Positions 1 to 6,692 are shown, counted from the stretch's first letter. The stretch: DNA of 20,959 nucleotides from Muribaculum sp. (GCA_023663505.1 JAMPHH010000060.1:1-20959); one strand, 5' to 3'. The notes: generated by a model from the letters alone, not told the origin. Program-made: numbers and translations.

Positions 1-2
1 AG

Positions 3-92
3 GCTGGGAATGTGGAAGAGACGTGGCGGGGACAGAGGAACCGCCATGAACATGCGGAGTGGAAGATACGGGAGATTCGTGTTCGGTTTTGA
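3..92 (+). CDS. Possible 3' end of an upstream gene (partial)
   Basis: A reading frame is open from the left edge to a TGA at 90-92 and would encode about 29 residues with a charged tail ending in EIRVRF. The composition (many E, R and W) looks like the end of a real soluble protein, but there is too little to assign a family. Another frame also stays open through this stretch as far as the tRNA, so the choice rests only on a natural-looking stop followed by a hairpin. Treat it as tentative. Confidence 0.3.
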   Translation, partial: AGNVEETWRGQRNRHEHAEWKIREIRVRF

Positions 93-140
93 GGGCACAA
101 AACAGCAAACAGTTTTACCAACTGTGAGTAACCCTCAAAA
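87..140. repeat. Inverted repeat / nested hairpin upstream of tRNA-Asn
   Basis: TTTTGAGGG at 87-95 is perfectly complementary to CCCTCAAAA at 132-140 (9 bp). A second small hairpin, ACAGTT at 109-114 with AACTGT at 120-125, is nested inside. The 5' arm overlaps the TGA of the possible upstream gene, which is where a terminator would sit, but no T-run follows the 3' arm. It may be a weak terminator, an RNA processing structure or chance. Confidence 0.4.
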
Positions 141-152
141 AGTATATAATAA

Positions 153-224
153 TCCTCGATAGCTCAATGGTAGAGCACTCGGCTGTTAACCGAGTTGTTG
201 TAGGTTCGAGCCCTACTCGGGGAG
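153..224 (+). tRNA. tRNA-Asn (anticodon GTT)
   Basis: A 72-nt cloverleaf can be drawn by hand. The acceptor stem TCCTCGA pairs with TCGGGGA with one T-G wobble, and the discriminator is G224. The anticodon stem CTCGG/CCGAG carries the loop CTGTTAA with anticodon GTT at 185-187, which reads Asn codons AAC and AAU. The T arm has the standard GTTCGAG loop region. CCA is not encoded, so it would be added after transcription. No good promoter is seen immediately upstream. A terminator hairpin follows within 3 nt. Confidence 0.95.
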
Positions 225-226
225 TG

Positions 227-262
227 AAAGCCCTTAGACATTAGTGTTTATGGGCTTTTTTG
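227..262 (+). terminator. Rho-independent terminator after tRNA-Asn
   Basis: AAAGCCC at 227-233 pairs with GGGCTTT at 252-258, and a T-run continues to 261. It lies directly after the tRNA 3' end, as expected for a tRNA transcription unit. The loop is about 18 nt. Confidence 0.8.
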
Positions 263-362
263 ATAAAGAAAAAGGACTGGGCATAAAAATAGAATTTGTA
301 GTGAAATTTGATAAAATATGTTATATTGTTTTTATGAAAATAATTTGGAAAGGATGAGGGTT

Positions 363-530
363 ATGGAAGCAATGTAGACTGCACAGGCGGTAAACAGACA
401 GAACAATATGCAGACGGTAGATGATGCCATGAATATCCTTTTTTCCAGACTGGACGAGGCAATTGATGATATTGAGCATGGCAGAACGCAGAGCATTGAG
501 AAAGCTTGGGAAGAAATTGATAAGATTTAG
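363..530 (+). pseudogene. Broken antitoxin-like small gene (in-frame stop)
   Basis: From ATG 363 the frame reads MEAM and then hits TAG at 375-377. It then stays open for 50 more codons to TAG 528-530. The downstream part, including the run LFSRLDEAIDDIEHGR and the end EEIDKI, resembles the small acidic helical antitoxins that precede RelE/ParE-type toxins in Lachnospiraceae. Initiation at ATG 408 could still give about 40 residues, but no ribosome binding site is seen there. The stop of this frame lies 7 nt before the start of a toxin-like fragment, the usual antitoxin-toxin order. The family call comes from memory of the sequence style, so the identity is inferred. Confidence 0.55.
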
Positions 531-537
531 AGGGCGT

Positions 538-624
538 ATGAGAAAAGGGCAATATCGTGTAGAAATTGCTGAAAGTGGGAAACAAGATGTGAAAAACATA
601 AAAAAATACATTTTGGAACGGTAA
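538..624 (+). pseudogene. Truncated RelE/ParE-family toxin N-terminus
   Basis: ATG 538 begins a 28-codon frame ending at TAA 622-624. The peptide contains YRVEIAESGKQDVKNIKKYI, which matches the first strand and helix of RelE/ParE plasmid-stabilisation toxins (usual pattern YxVxIxxxAxxDlxxIxxYI). Complete toxins of this family are about 90-110 residues and carry their catalytic residues further on. Those are absent here, so this remnant cannot be an active mRNA nuclease. It follows the broken antitoxin-like frame directly. Together they look like a decayed toxin-antitoxin module left between the tRNA gene and the rimP operon. Confidence 0.6.
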
Positions 625-656
625 ATTTATCTGGTAAATTCATTTACAAAAAACTG

Positions 657-685
657 TTGACAATTCTCGATTTTAGGTCTATACT
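657..685 (+). promoter_or_regulatory. Sigma-A promoter of the rimP-nusA operon
   Basis: TTGACA at 657-662 and TATACT at 680-685 are separated by 17 bp, close to the consensus for the housekeeping sigma factor. Transcription would start near 692, giving a leader of about 160 nt before rimP. No other equally good promoter is visible until after ribF, so this probably drives rimP through ribF. Confidence 0.85.
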
Positions 686-711
686 TTTCAGTAGCATAAA
701 GGTTGATTAGT

Positions 712-742
712 AAGAGTGGACGCGCGCCACTCTTTCTTCTTT
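712..742 (+). terminator. Terminator/attenuator-like hairpin in rimP leader
   Basis: AAGAGTGG at 712-719 pairs perfectly with CCACTCTT at 727-734 around a 7-nt GC-rich loop, and a T-rich tract (TTTCTTCTTT) runs to 742. It begins only about 20 nt after the expected start of transcription and precedes an essential operon. It therefore looks like an early attenuator rather than the end of a unit. No competing antiterminator is obvious. Confidence 0.6.
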
Positions 743-745
743 GTG

Positions 746-851
746 TGAGCAATGAGGAACACTGGCACCTCGCCTGCACGGGCGCAGATGCGACGAATGC
801 CGCAGCACCGAGCGCGGAGCGCGAGGTGACATGAGCAATGGGGAGGATTGG
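746..851 (+). repeat. Structured leader with direct and inverted repeats before rimP
   Basis: TGAGCAATGAGGA at 746-758 recurs as TGAGCAATGGGGA at 832-844, and the similarity runs on to CTGG/TTGG, making about 20 nt of imperfect direct repeat. The second copy contains the rimP ribosome binding site. Between them CACCTCGC (766-773) is complementary to GCGAGGTG (821-828). A 25-codon frame from ATG 752 to TGA 829 also fits here but has no ribosome binding site. The segment is probably a folded 5' leader. Confidence 0.5.
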
Positions 852-852
852 G

Positions 853-1320
853 ATGTCGAAAAGAGAAACGTATGAGTCCCGCGCGGAGGAGCTGCTCACT
901 CCGATCGCTGCGGATAATGGCGTGGAAATCTATGATGTGGAGTATGTGAAGGAGGGCAGCGATTATTATCTGAGGGCGTACATTGACAAGCCGGAGGGTG
1001 TGAACATCGATGACTGTGAGAAGGTGAGCAGGGCGTTGTCAGATGTGCTGGACAGGGAAGATTTTATCCCTGATGCGTATATTCTGGAGGTGTCCAGCCC
1101 GGGACTCGGGCGTACCTTGAAAAAGGATAAACATCTTGCGAAAAGTATCGGCGAGGATGTGGAGATCAAGCTGTTTAAGCCCATTGACAAGTGCAAGGAG
1201 TTTGCGGGGACCTTGGAGAGCTTTGACGAGAAGGAATTGACGATCCGACAGGAGGACGGGAGCGGGCGCACGTTTGAGCGGTCCGAGATAGCCCTGATCC
1301 GACTGGCATTGGATTTTTAA
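853..1320 (+). CDS. rimP: Ribosome maturation factor RimP
   Basis: This is a 155-residue cytoplasmic protein that helps assemble the 30S subunit. The N-terminal domain (about 1-80) shows the family pattern DYYLRAYIDKPEGVNIDDC. It is followed by LEVSSPGLGRTLK and a C-terminal SH3-like domain that ends at residue 155. The length is typical of Firmicute RimP. An in-frame ATG lies at 838, but GGGGAGG at 840-846 sits 6 nt before ATG 853, which sets the start as MSKRETYE. It is the first gene of the operon and lies 41 nt before nusA, its usual neighbour across bacteria. Expression probably depends on the promoter at 657 and on the folded leader. Confidence 0.97.
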   Translation: MSKRETYESRAEELLTPIAADNGVEIYDVEYVKEGSDYYLRAYIDKPEGVNIDDCEKVSRALSDVLDREDFIPDAYILEVSSPGLGRTLKKDKHLAKSIGEDVEIKLFKPIDKCKEFAGTLESFDEKELTIRQEDGSGRTFERSEIALIRLALDF

Positions 1321-1361
1321 AACAATAGAGAACAAGGCGAAAGCCGGAAACGGAGGAAATG

Positions 1362-2519
1362 ATGAACAAGGAATTAATGGAGGCGTTGGATATTCTGGAG
1401 AAGGAGAAGGAGATCAGCAAGGAGACTTTGTTTGATGCCATTGAGAATTCTCTGCTCACCGCCTGCAAGAACCATTTTGGCAAGGTGGATAACGTGAAGG
1501 TGGAGATTGACCGCGAGACCTGTGACTTTCTGGTATATGCGGAGAAGGAAGTGGTGCCCACCGAGGAGGACGTGGAGGACGATTGCCTGCAGATAGCCCT
1601 TGAGGATGCGCGGGAGCTCTCTAAGAAAGCGCAGGTAGGCGACATGCTGAAGGTGGAGATCAAGTCCAAGGAGTTTGGGCGTATTGCCACCCAGAATGCT
1701 AAGAACGTGATTCTGCAGAAGATTCGCGAGGAGGAGCGAAGCGTGATCTACAACCAATACTTCGAGAAGGAGAAGGATGTGGTCACCGGAGTGGTGCAGC
1801 GCAATATCGGCAGGAATATCAGCATCAATCTGGGCAAGGCGGACGCGATACTCGCCGAGAGCGAGCAGGTGAGGGGCGAGGTGTTTAGACCTACCGAGCG
1901 CATCAAGGTATATATTTTGGAGGTGAAGAATACCTCCAAGGGTCCCCGCATCAATGTGAGCCGGACTCATCCGGAGCTGGTGAAGCGGCTGTTTGAGTCC
2001 GAGGTGACGGAGATCAAGGACGGCACGGTTGAGATCAAGAGCATTGCCAGAGAAGCGGGCAGCCGTACCAAGATGGCGGTATGGAGCAATCACCCCAACG
2101 TGGACGCCGTGGGAGCCTGTGTGGGTATGAATGGCGCAAGGGTCAACGCGATCGTTGAGGAGCTTAGGGGAGAGAAGATCGATATCATACCATGGGATGA
2201 CAACCCCGGCAATCTGATTCAGAATGCGCTGTCACCTGCGAAGGTGGTGGCTGTGTTCGCGGATCCGGACGAGAAGACCGCGAAGGTGGTGGTTCCCGAT
2301 TATCAGCTTTCCCTTGCAATCGGCAAGGAGGGGCAGAACGCCAGACTTGCGGCGAGACTCACGGGTTATAAGATCGACATCAAGTCCGAGACTCAGGCGA
2401 AGGATGCTCCCGGCTTCCGCTATGAGGACTATCTGGATGACGATTATGATGAAGATTACGATGACGAGTATGACGATGAGAACGAGGATGGGGAATACGA
2501 CGACTATGACGAGGAGTAA
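1362..2519 (+). CDS. nusA: Transcription termination/antitermination factor NusA
   Basis: This 385-residue RNA polymerase-binding protein controls pausing, intrinsic termination and antitermination. In order there are the N-terminal polymerase-binding domain (about 1-125), an S1 domain (about 137-195), KH1 with GMNG at 255-258, and KH2 with GKEG at 321-324. The last 30 residues (about 356-385) are almost entirely D, E and Y, an acidic tail that replaces the longer C-terminal repeats of proteobacterial NusA. GGAGG at 1352-1356 favours ATG 1362 (5-nt gap) over the adjacent ATG 1359. The 3' end overlaps rnpM by 14 nt in another frame, which suggests coupled translation. The core identity is certain. 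Confidence 0.98.
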   Translation: MNKELMEALDILEKEKEISKETLFDAIENSLLTACKNHFGKVDNVKVEIDRETCDFLVYAEKEVVPTEEDVEDDCLQIALEDARELSKKAQVGDMLKVEIKSKEFGRIATQNAKNVILQKIREEERSVIYNQYFEKEKDVVTGVVQRNIGRNISINLGKADAILAESEQVRGEVFRPTERIKVYILEVKNTSKGPRINVSRTHPELVKRLFESEVTEIKDGTVEIKSIAREAGSRTKMAVWSNHPNVDAVGACVGMNGARVNAIVEELRGEKIDIIPWDDNPGNLIQNALSPAKVVAVFADPDEKTAKVVVPDYQLSLAIGKEGQNARLAARLTGYKIDIKSETQAKDAPGFRYEDYLDDDYDEDYDDEYDDENEDGEYDDYDEE

Positions 2520-2787
2520 GAAGCTTCCTTTGAGGCAGTGTGTCGGCTGCGGGGAGATGCGGAGCAAAAAGGAAATGATGCGCGTGCTGAAATCCGCCGA
2601 GGACGACACAATTTGTTTGGACATGACAGGCAAAAAGAATGGAAGGGGCGCATATGTTTGTAAGAGTGGGGAATGCCTGCAGAAAGCCCGCAGGAATAAG
2701 GGGCTGGAGCGTTCCTTTAAGATGGCGATTCCCAAAGAGGTGTATGACGCTTTAGAAAAGGAGTTTGATGAGCTTGAAGCAAGATAA
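2506..2787 (+). CDS. rnpM: RNase P modulator RnpM (YlxR family)
   Basis: This is a 93-residue basic protein with the YlxR signature PLRQCVGCGEMRSKKEM near the N-terminus and GRGAYVCKSGEC in the middle. YlxR of Bacillus subtilis has been described as an RNase P modulator that binds the RNA subunit, and the four cysteines are typical of the family. The frame is open far upstream inside nusA, but homologues begin shortly before the LRQC motif, which points to ATG 2506 (MTRSKKLPLRQC). This start lies within the last 14 nt of nusA and has only a distant GGGGA, so translation probably depends on ribosomes ending nusA. It overlaps ylxQ by 20 nt. Confidence 0.93.
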   Translation: MTRSKKLPLRQCVGCGEMRSKKEMMRVLKSAEDDTICLDMTGKKNGRGAYVCKSGECLQKARRNKGLERSFKMAIPKEVYDALEKEFDELEAR

Positions 2788-3088
2788 GGTTTTGTCGTTA
2801 CTAGGGCTCGCGATGAGAGGGCGCAATCTGGTGAGCGGTGAATTCCAGACGTTGGATGCAGTGAAGAAGGGTTCTGCCATGCTGGTGATCATTGCGGAGG
2901 ATGCGTCGGCGAACACCAAGAAGTTGTTTCATGATAAATGTAAATTCTATGAGGTTCCGGTTCGTGAATACAGCCTAAAGGATGAATTGGGCAGGGCGAT
3001 CGGAAAAGATATGCGCTCATCTCTGGGCGTGTGTGACGCAGGGCTGGCAGAGGCGGTCATCAAACAATTAGAATGTAATATGTCATGA
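2768..3088 (+). CDS. ylxQ: L7Ae-family RNA-binding protein YlxQ
   Basis: This is a 106-residue protein of the L7Ae/L30e/S12e/Gadd45 fold, whose members bind kink-turn RNA. The family pattern is seen in LLGLAMRGRNLVSGE, the hydrophobic strand AMLVIIAEDAS, and the C-terminal SSLGVCDAGLAEAV. ATG 2768 is preceded by AAGGAG at 2758-2763. A TTG at 2765 is in frame but too close to that site. The gene overlaps the end of rnpM by 20 nt and lies 36 nt upstream of infB, the usual nusA-rnpM-ylxQ-infB order of Firmicutes. Its RNA target is not known to me and the sequence does not reveal it. Confidence 0.93.
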   Translation: MSLKQDKVLSLLGLAMRGRNLVSGEFQTLDAVKKGSAMLVIIAEDASANTKKLFHDKCKFYEVPVREYSLKDELGRAIGKDMRSSLGVCDAGLAEAVIKQLECNMS

Positions 3089-3124
3089 TCCGGTTGCGGA
3101 TGGTGGCAGGAAATGGAGGAAAGC

Positions 3125-6100
3125 ATGGCGAAAATCAGAATACATGAGCTCGCAAAGGAAATGGATAAGAATGGTAAAGATATATTGAGCTTCCTGCAGG
3201 AGAAGGGGGTCGAGGTAAAGTCGGTCAGCAGCTCCGTGGAGGAGGATGTGGCTAATATGGTCAAAAAATCATTCGGGAAGGCGGCGTCCAAGGCGGAGGA
3301 TGTGAAGGTCATGAAGGAACCGAGGGCAGAGGAAGCGCAGTCTGTGAAGGAAGCGAAGTCGGAGGGAGCACAGCCCGCGAAGGAAGCGAAGTCGGAGGGA
3401 GCACAGTCTGCAAAGGAATCGCAGCCCGTGAAAGAACCGAAGTCGGAGGGAGCACAGTCTGTGAAGGAATCGCAGCCCGTGAAAGAACCGAAGTCGGAGG
3501 GAGTGCAGCCCGTGAAGGAGTCTCAGCCCGCAAAGGAGGCGAAGGCGGAGGGAGCACAGTCTGCAAAGGAATCGCAGCCCGCGAAGGAGCCGCAGAGATC
3601 GGCGGAGAAGTCCAACGATACTCAGAAGGCAGCCAACCAGAACAAAAAGAAAAAGAGCAAGATAATCATTGTCAGCAATCAGCAGAACTCCAAGATGTCC
3701 GGCGGTCAGGGGCAGCGTTCCGGCGGCAGCAACGGCAGGGGGCAGAACGGCTATGGCAATAACGGCAGAGGGCAGGCGCCCGTCCGTCCTATCAAGCCGT
3801 TGACCCCTCCGTCTCCCACGCCTTCCGTGCAGATGGTCAGCAGCAAGCCGCAGCAAACCAAGCGCCCCGTGGAGGAGAGCGAGAAGGTGCAGAGCGCCGC
3901 AGGTCAGCAGAGCGCAGCTTCGGAGAACAGACAAAGTGACAGACCGCAGGGTGAGAGACCCATGAGGGATAGTCGGGATAACCGTGACAATCGTGAGAAC
4001 CATGATAACCGCGATAACCGCGGGCAGGCAGCCGCGAGACGTCCTCAGAACGGTCAGAATCGGGGAGGTGCTCAGAATGGCAGACCGGGAGGAAACGGTG
4101 ACAGGCAGCAGGGCGGCTTTAACAGACAGGGTCGTCCGGGCGGTGAGGGTGGTCAGAATGATCGCCGCGGCGGTGGAAATGGTGCAGGCTCTGGTCGCGG
4201 CTTTAACGGTGGCGGCCGCGACGGCAGAGGCAATGCGGGGCAGGGAGCTCACAAGGGCTTTGCGGGTGAGGCTCCTGCCAAGGAGATGGAGAAAAAGCGC
4301 GATGACGATAAGAGGCGTTTGGGGCGCGAGAAGGATAACAAGCGGTCCAAGAAGGATCATATCTATGAGGAGGACGTGCTGAAGAATAAACCCGGAAGAT
4401 TTATAAAGCCGGAGAAAAAGGAAGTGGTTGAGGAGGTTATCAAGGTCATCACGCTTCCTGAGATGATCACGATCAGGGATTTGGGTGAGAAGATGAAGCT
4501 TCAGCCCTCCGCGATCGTTAAGAAGCTCTTTTTGGAAGGAAAGGTTGTGACTGTCAATCAGGAGATTTCCTATGAAGATGCAGAGAATATCGCCATGGAA
4601 TACGATATTCTCTGCGAGAAGGAGGTCAAGGTTGACGTGATCGAGGAGCTCTTGAAGGAGGAGGAGGAATCGGCGGATTCCATGGTGGAGAGACCGCCCG
4701 TGATCTGTGTCATGGGGCATGTAGACCATGGTAAAACCTCCCTTCTGGACGCGATTCGTAAGACCAATGTGATCGACAAGGAGGCAGGAGGTATCACGCA
4801 GCATATCGGCGCATACACGGTTGCCTTGGGCGAGAGGAGGATCACATTCTTGGATACGCCCGGACATGAGGCTTTCACCGCCATGCGTATGCGTGGCGCG
4901 AACGCAACGGATATCGCGATCTTGGTCGTGGCGGCAGATGATGGCGTGATGCCCCAGACGATCGAGGCAATCAGCCACGCCAAGGCAGCAGGCATTGAGA
5001 TCATCGTGGCTGTGAACAAGATTGATAAGCCCTCTGCAAATATTGAGCGTGTGAAGCAGGAGCTGACGGAATACGAGCTGGTTGCCACCGATTGGGGCGG
5101 CAACACAGAGTTTGTGCCCGTGTCTGCCAAGTCGGGGCAGGGAATTGAGGATTTGCTTGAGACGATTCTGCTCACGGCGGATATTTTGGAGCTGAAGGCG
5201 AATCCCGACAGACAGGCAAGGGGACTTGTAATCGAGGCGGAGCTGGATAAGGGGCGCGGCCCCGTGGCGACAGTGCTAGTGCAGAAGGGAACCCTGCATG
5301 TGGGAGATTTCATTTCTGCGGGCGCAAGCCACGGTAAGGTTCGTGCCATGGTTGATGATAAGGGCAGAAGGGTGAAGGAAGCGGGACCCTCCACTCCCGT
5401 GGAGATCTTGGGACTTTCCGACGTGCCCAGTGCGGGTGAGGTGTTTATCGCCCATGAGAATGATAAGACTGCCAAGTCTTTTGCGGAGACTTATCTGGCT
5501 CAGAACAAGGAGAAGATGCTTGAAGACACCAAGACGGGAATGTCCTTAGATGATCTGTTCTCGAAGATTCAGGAGGGCAACCTGAAGGAGCTTAACCTGA
5601 TCGTCAAGGCGGACGTGCAGGGCAGCGTGGAGGCCGTGAAGCAATCGCTGTTAAAGCTGTCCAATGATGAGATCGTGGTAAAATGTATCCATGGTGGCGT
5701 GGGCGCGATCAACGAGTCCGATGTCGTACTGGCAAGTGCTTCCAACGCGATCATCATCGGCTTCAATGTCAGACCTGACGCCACCGCCAAGGCAACGGCG
5801 GAGCAGGAGGGCGTGGACGTGCGTCTCTACAAGGTGATCTATCAGGCGATTGAAGATGTCGAGGCGGCTATGAAGGGAATGCTTGATCCTATCTATGAGG
5901 AGAAGGTGATCGGTCATGCCGAGGTGCGCCAGTTGTTCAAGGCGTCCCAGATTGGTAATATCGCGGGCTCATATGTGTTGGACGGCGAGTTCCAGAGAGG
6001 CTGCAAGGTGCGCATCACCCGCGAGGGCGAGCAGATCTACGAGGGCAGCTTGGCTTCGCTGAAGCGTTTCAAGGACGACGTGAAGGAAGTGAAGGCGGGA

Positions 6101-6190
6101 TTCGAGTGCGGTCTCGTGTTTGAGGGCTTCGACCAGATGAAGGAGCTGGATATCGTGGAGGCATATATCATGGTGGAGGTGCCTAGATAA
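3125..6190 (+). CDS. infB: Translation initiation factor IF-2
   Basis: This 1021-residue GTPase places initiator fMet-tRNA on the 30S subunit and promotes subunit joining. A small N-terminal IF2 domain (1-50, MAKIRIHELAKEMDKNG) is followed by a very long low-complexity linker: 17-residue SEGAQ/VKESQP repeats (about 73-157), then an RG-, RDN- and GN-rich stretch (about 193-376). The second IF2-N domain starts near 440. The GTPase motifs are GHVDHGKT at 531-538, DTPGH at 577-581, NKID at 631-634 and SAK at 667-669, followed by the usual C-terminal domains. GGAGGA at 3115-3120 fixes ATG 3125 rather than the in-frame ATG 3113. The protein is longer than many IF2s because of the linker. Confidence 0.98.
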   Translation: MAKIRIHELAKEMDKNGKDILSFLQEKGVEVKSVSSSVEEDVANMVKKSFGKAASKAEDVKVMKEPRAEEAQSVKEAKSEGAQPAKEAKSEGAQSAKESQPVKEPKSEGAQSVKESQPVKEPKSEGVQPVKESQPAKEAKAEGAQSAKESQPAKEPQRSAEKSNDTQKAANQNKKKKSKIIIVSNQQNSKMSGGQGQRSGGSNGRGQNGYGNNGRGQAPVRPIKPLTPPSPTPSVQMVSSKPQQTKRPVEESEKVQSAAGQQSAASENRQSDRPQGERPMRDSRDNRDNRENHDNRDNRGQAAARRPQNGQNRGGAQNGRPGGNGDRQQGGFNRQGRPGGEGGQNDRRGGGNGAGSGRGFNGGGRDGRGNAGQGAHKGFAGEAPAKEMEKKRDDDKRRLGREKDNKRSKKDHIYEEDVLKNKPGRFIKPEKKEVVEEVIKVITLPEMITIRDLGEKMKLQPSAIVKKLFLEGKVVTVNQEISYEDAENIAMEYDILCEKEVKVDVIEELLKEEEESADSMVERPPVICVMGHVDHGKTSLLDAIRKTNVIDKEAGGITQHIGAYTVALGERRITFLDTPGHEAFTAMRMRGANATDIAILVVAADDGVMPQTIEAISHAKAAGIEIIVAVNKIDKPSANIERVKQELTEYELVATDWGGNTEFVPVSAKSGQGIEDLLETILLTADILELKANPDRQARGLVIEAELDKGRGPVATVLVQKGTLHVGDFISAGASHGKVRAMVDDKGRRVKEAGPSTPVEILGLSDVPSAGEVFIAHENDKTAKSFAETYLAQNKEKMLEDTKTGMSLDDLFSKIQEGNLKELNLIVKADVQGSVEAVKQSLLKLSNDEIVVKCIHGGVGAINESDVVLASASNAIIIGFNVRPDATAKATAEQEGVDVRLYKVIYQAIEDVEAAMKGMLDPIYEEKVIGHAEVRQLFKASQIGNIAGSYVLDGEFQRGCKVRITREGEQIYEGSLASLKRFKDDVKEVKAGFECGLVFEGFDQMKELDIVEAYIMVEVPR
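3342..3593 (+). repeat. 51-bp tandem repeats within infB
   Basis: The unit AAGTCGGAGGGAG, or a close variant, starts at 3356, 3389, 3440, 3491 and 3542. The spacings are 33, 51, 51 and 51 bp, all multiples of three, and each 51-bp unit encodes 17 residues of the type SEGAQSVKESQPVKEPK. Near-identity at the DNA level suggests recent duplication by slippage or unequal recombination. Copy number could change without shifting the frame. Confidence 0.9.
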
Positions 6191-6273
6191 ATGTGAGAAG
6201 AATTTCTAATTGTCTTTGACAATTTCCGCTCACAGCACATGGGCTGTCTCGCGGAGAAATTCTAATCTCACAT
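6191..6273 (+). ncRNA. Folded element after infB, three-way-junction shape
   Basis: Directly after the infB stop, ATGTGAGA-AGAATTTCT (6191-6207) pairs with AGAAATTCT-AA-TCTCACAT (6255-6273), giving 17 bp with a 2-nt bulge. Inside lie a hairpin AATTGTC/GACAATT with a TTT loop (6208-6224) and a second arm, CCGC/GCGG (6226-6229 with 6251-6254) capped by ACAGC/GCTGT. The result is a three-armed fold with almost no unpaired bases. No T-run follows, so it is not a simple terminator. It could be an mRNA processing or stability element, a cis-regulator of rbfA, or a dispersed palindromic repeat. I do not recognise it as a known family. Confidence 0.6.
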
Positions 6274-6277
6274 AACA

Positions 6278-6303
6278 ATATCGCATGCATAAGCCTGCGA
6301 TAT
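6278..6303 (+). promoter_or_regulatory. Hairpin just upstream of the rbfA ribosome binding site
   Basis: ATATCGCA at 6278-6285 pairs perfectly with TGCGATAT at 6296-6303 around a 10-nt loop. The stem ends at the base before the GTGGGGG ribosome binding site (6304-6310) of rbfA. It may shape access of ribosomes to rbfA. No terminator tail is present. Confidence 0.5.
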
Positions 6304-6317
6304 GTGGGGGTATAAAT

Positions 6318-6692
6318 ATGAGGAAAAATAGTGTAAAGAATACCCGGGTGAACGGGGAGGTGCAGCGTGTGTTGGCTGAGATCATTCGTGGGGAGATCAA
6401 GGACCCGCGCATCAGTCCCCTGACGAGCGTGGTCGCGGTGGAGGTGGCTCCCGATTTAAAGAGCTGTAAGGCGTGGATCAGCGTGCTCGGCGGGGAAGAA
6501 GCAAGAGAAGCGACACTGGCAGGGCTTAAGAGCGCGGAGGGCTTTATCAGGCGTCAACTGGCACAGACGATCAATCTGCGCAACACGCCGGACATCACCT
6601 TTGTCATGGATCAGTCCATTGAGTACGGGGTGAATATGTCCCGCAGGATTGACGAGGTGGTCGGACAGATGTCGGAGGATAAGGAATCATAA
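6318..6692 (+). CDS. rbfA: 30S ribosome-binding factor RbfA
   Basis: This is a 124-residue single KH-like domain protein that binds the 30S subunit and assists late 16S rRNA maturation. Family landmarks are the start RVNGEVQRVLAEIIRGEIKDPRI, then the strand region VEVAPDLKSCKAWISVLG, and RNTPDITFVMDQSIEYG near the end. The frame is open from an ATG at 6285, but homology and GGGGG at 6306-6310 place the start at ATG 6318. It follows infB after a folded 127-nt spacer and precedes nrnA by 29 nt. The factor works in the same assembly pathway as RimP at the head of the operon. Confidence 0.97.
   Translation: MRKNSVKNTRVNGEVQRVLAEIIRGEIKDPRISPLTSVVAVEVAPDLKSCKAWISVLGGEEAREATLAGLKSAEGFIRRQLAQTINLRNTPDITFVMDQSIEYGVNMSRRIDEVVGQMSEDKES

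Noticed and set aside
145..150. TATAAT immediately upstream of tRNA-Asn as its promoter -10 box
   Set aside because: It ends 3 nt before the mature tRNA 5' end, so transcription would start inside the tRNA, and no -35 hexamer lies at proper spacing.
752..829. 25-codon upstream ORF in the rimP leader
   Set aside because: There is no ribosome binding site before ATG 752 and the peptide is an arginine-rich reading of a GC-rich structured segment. It is described as part of the leader only.
2224..2505. Longer version of rnpM starting inside nusA
   Set aside because: The extension is an R/M-rich out-of-frame reading of the NusA acidic tail and KH2 region, and RnpM homologues start just before the LRQC motif.
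3342..3593. CRISPR-like direct repeats
   Set aside because: The repeats are in frame inside infB, encode conserved-style linker peptides, and the intervening sequence is also repetitive, unlike unique spacers.
3269..4978. 569-codon open frame on the minus strand opposite infB
   Set aside because: It mirrors the low-complexity infB linker and G domain, its product is an L/R/H-rich shadow, and infB itself is beyond doubt.
6216..6221. TTGACA between infB and rbfA as a promoter -35 box
   Set aside because: No -10-like hexamer occurs 16-19 bp downstream (the sequence there is GC-rich), and the bases belong to a hairpin loop and stem.
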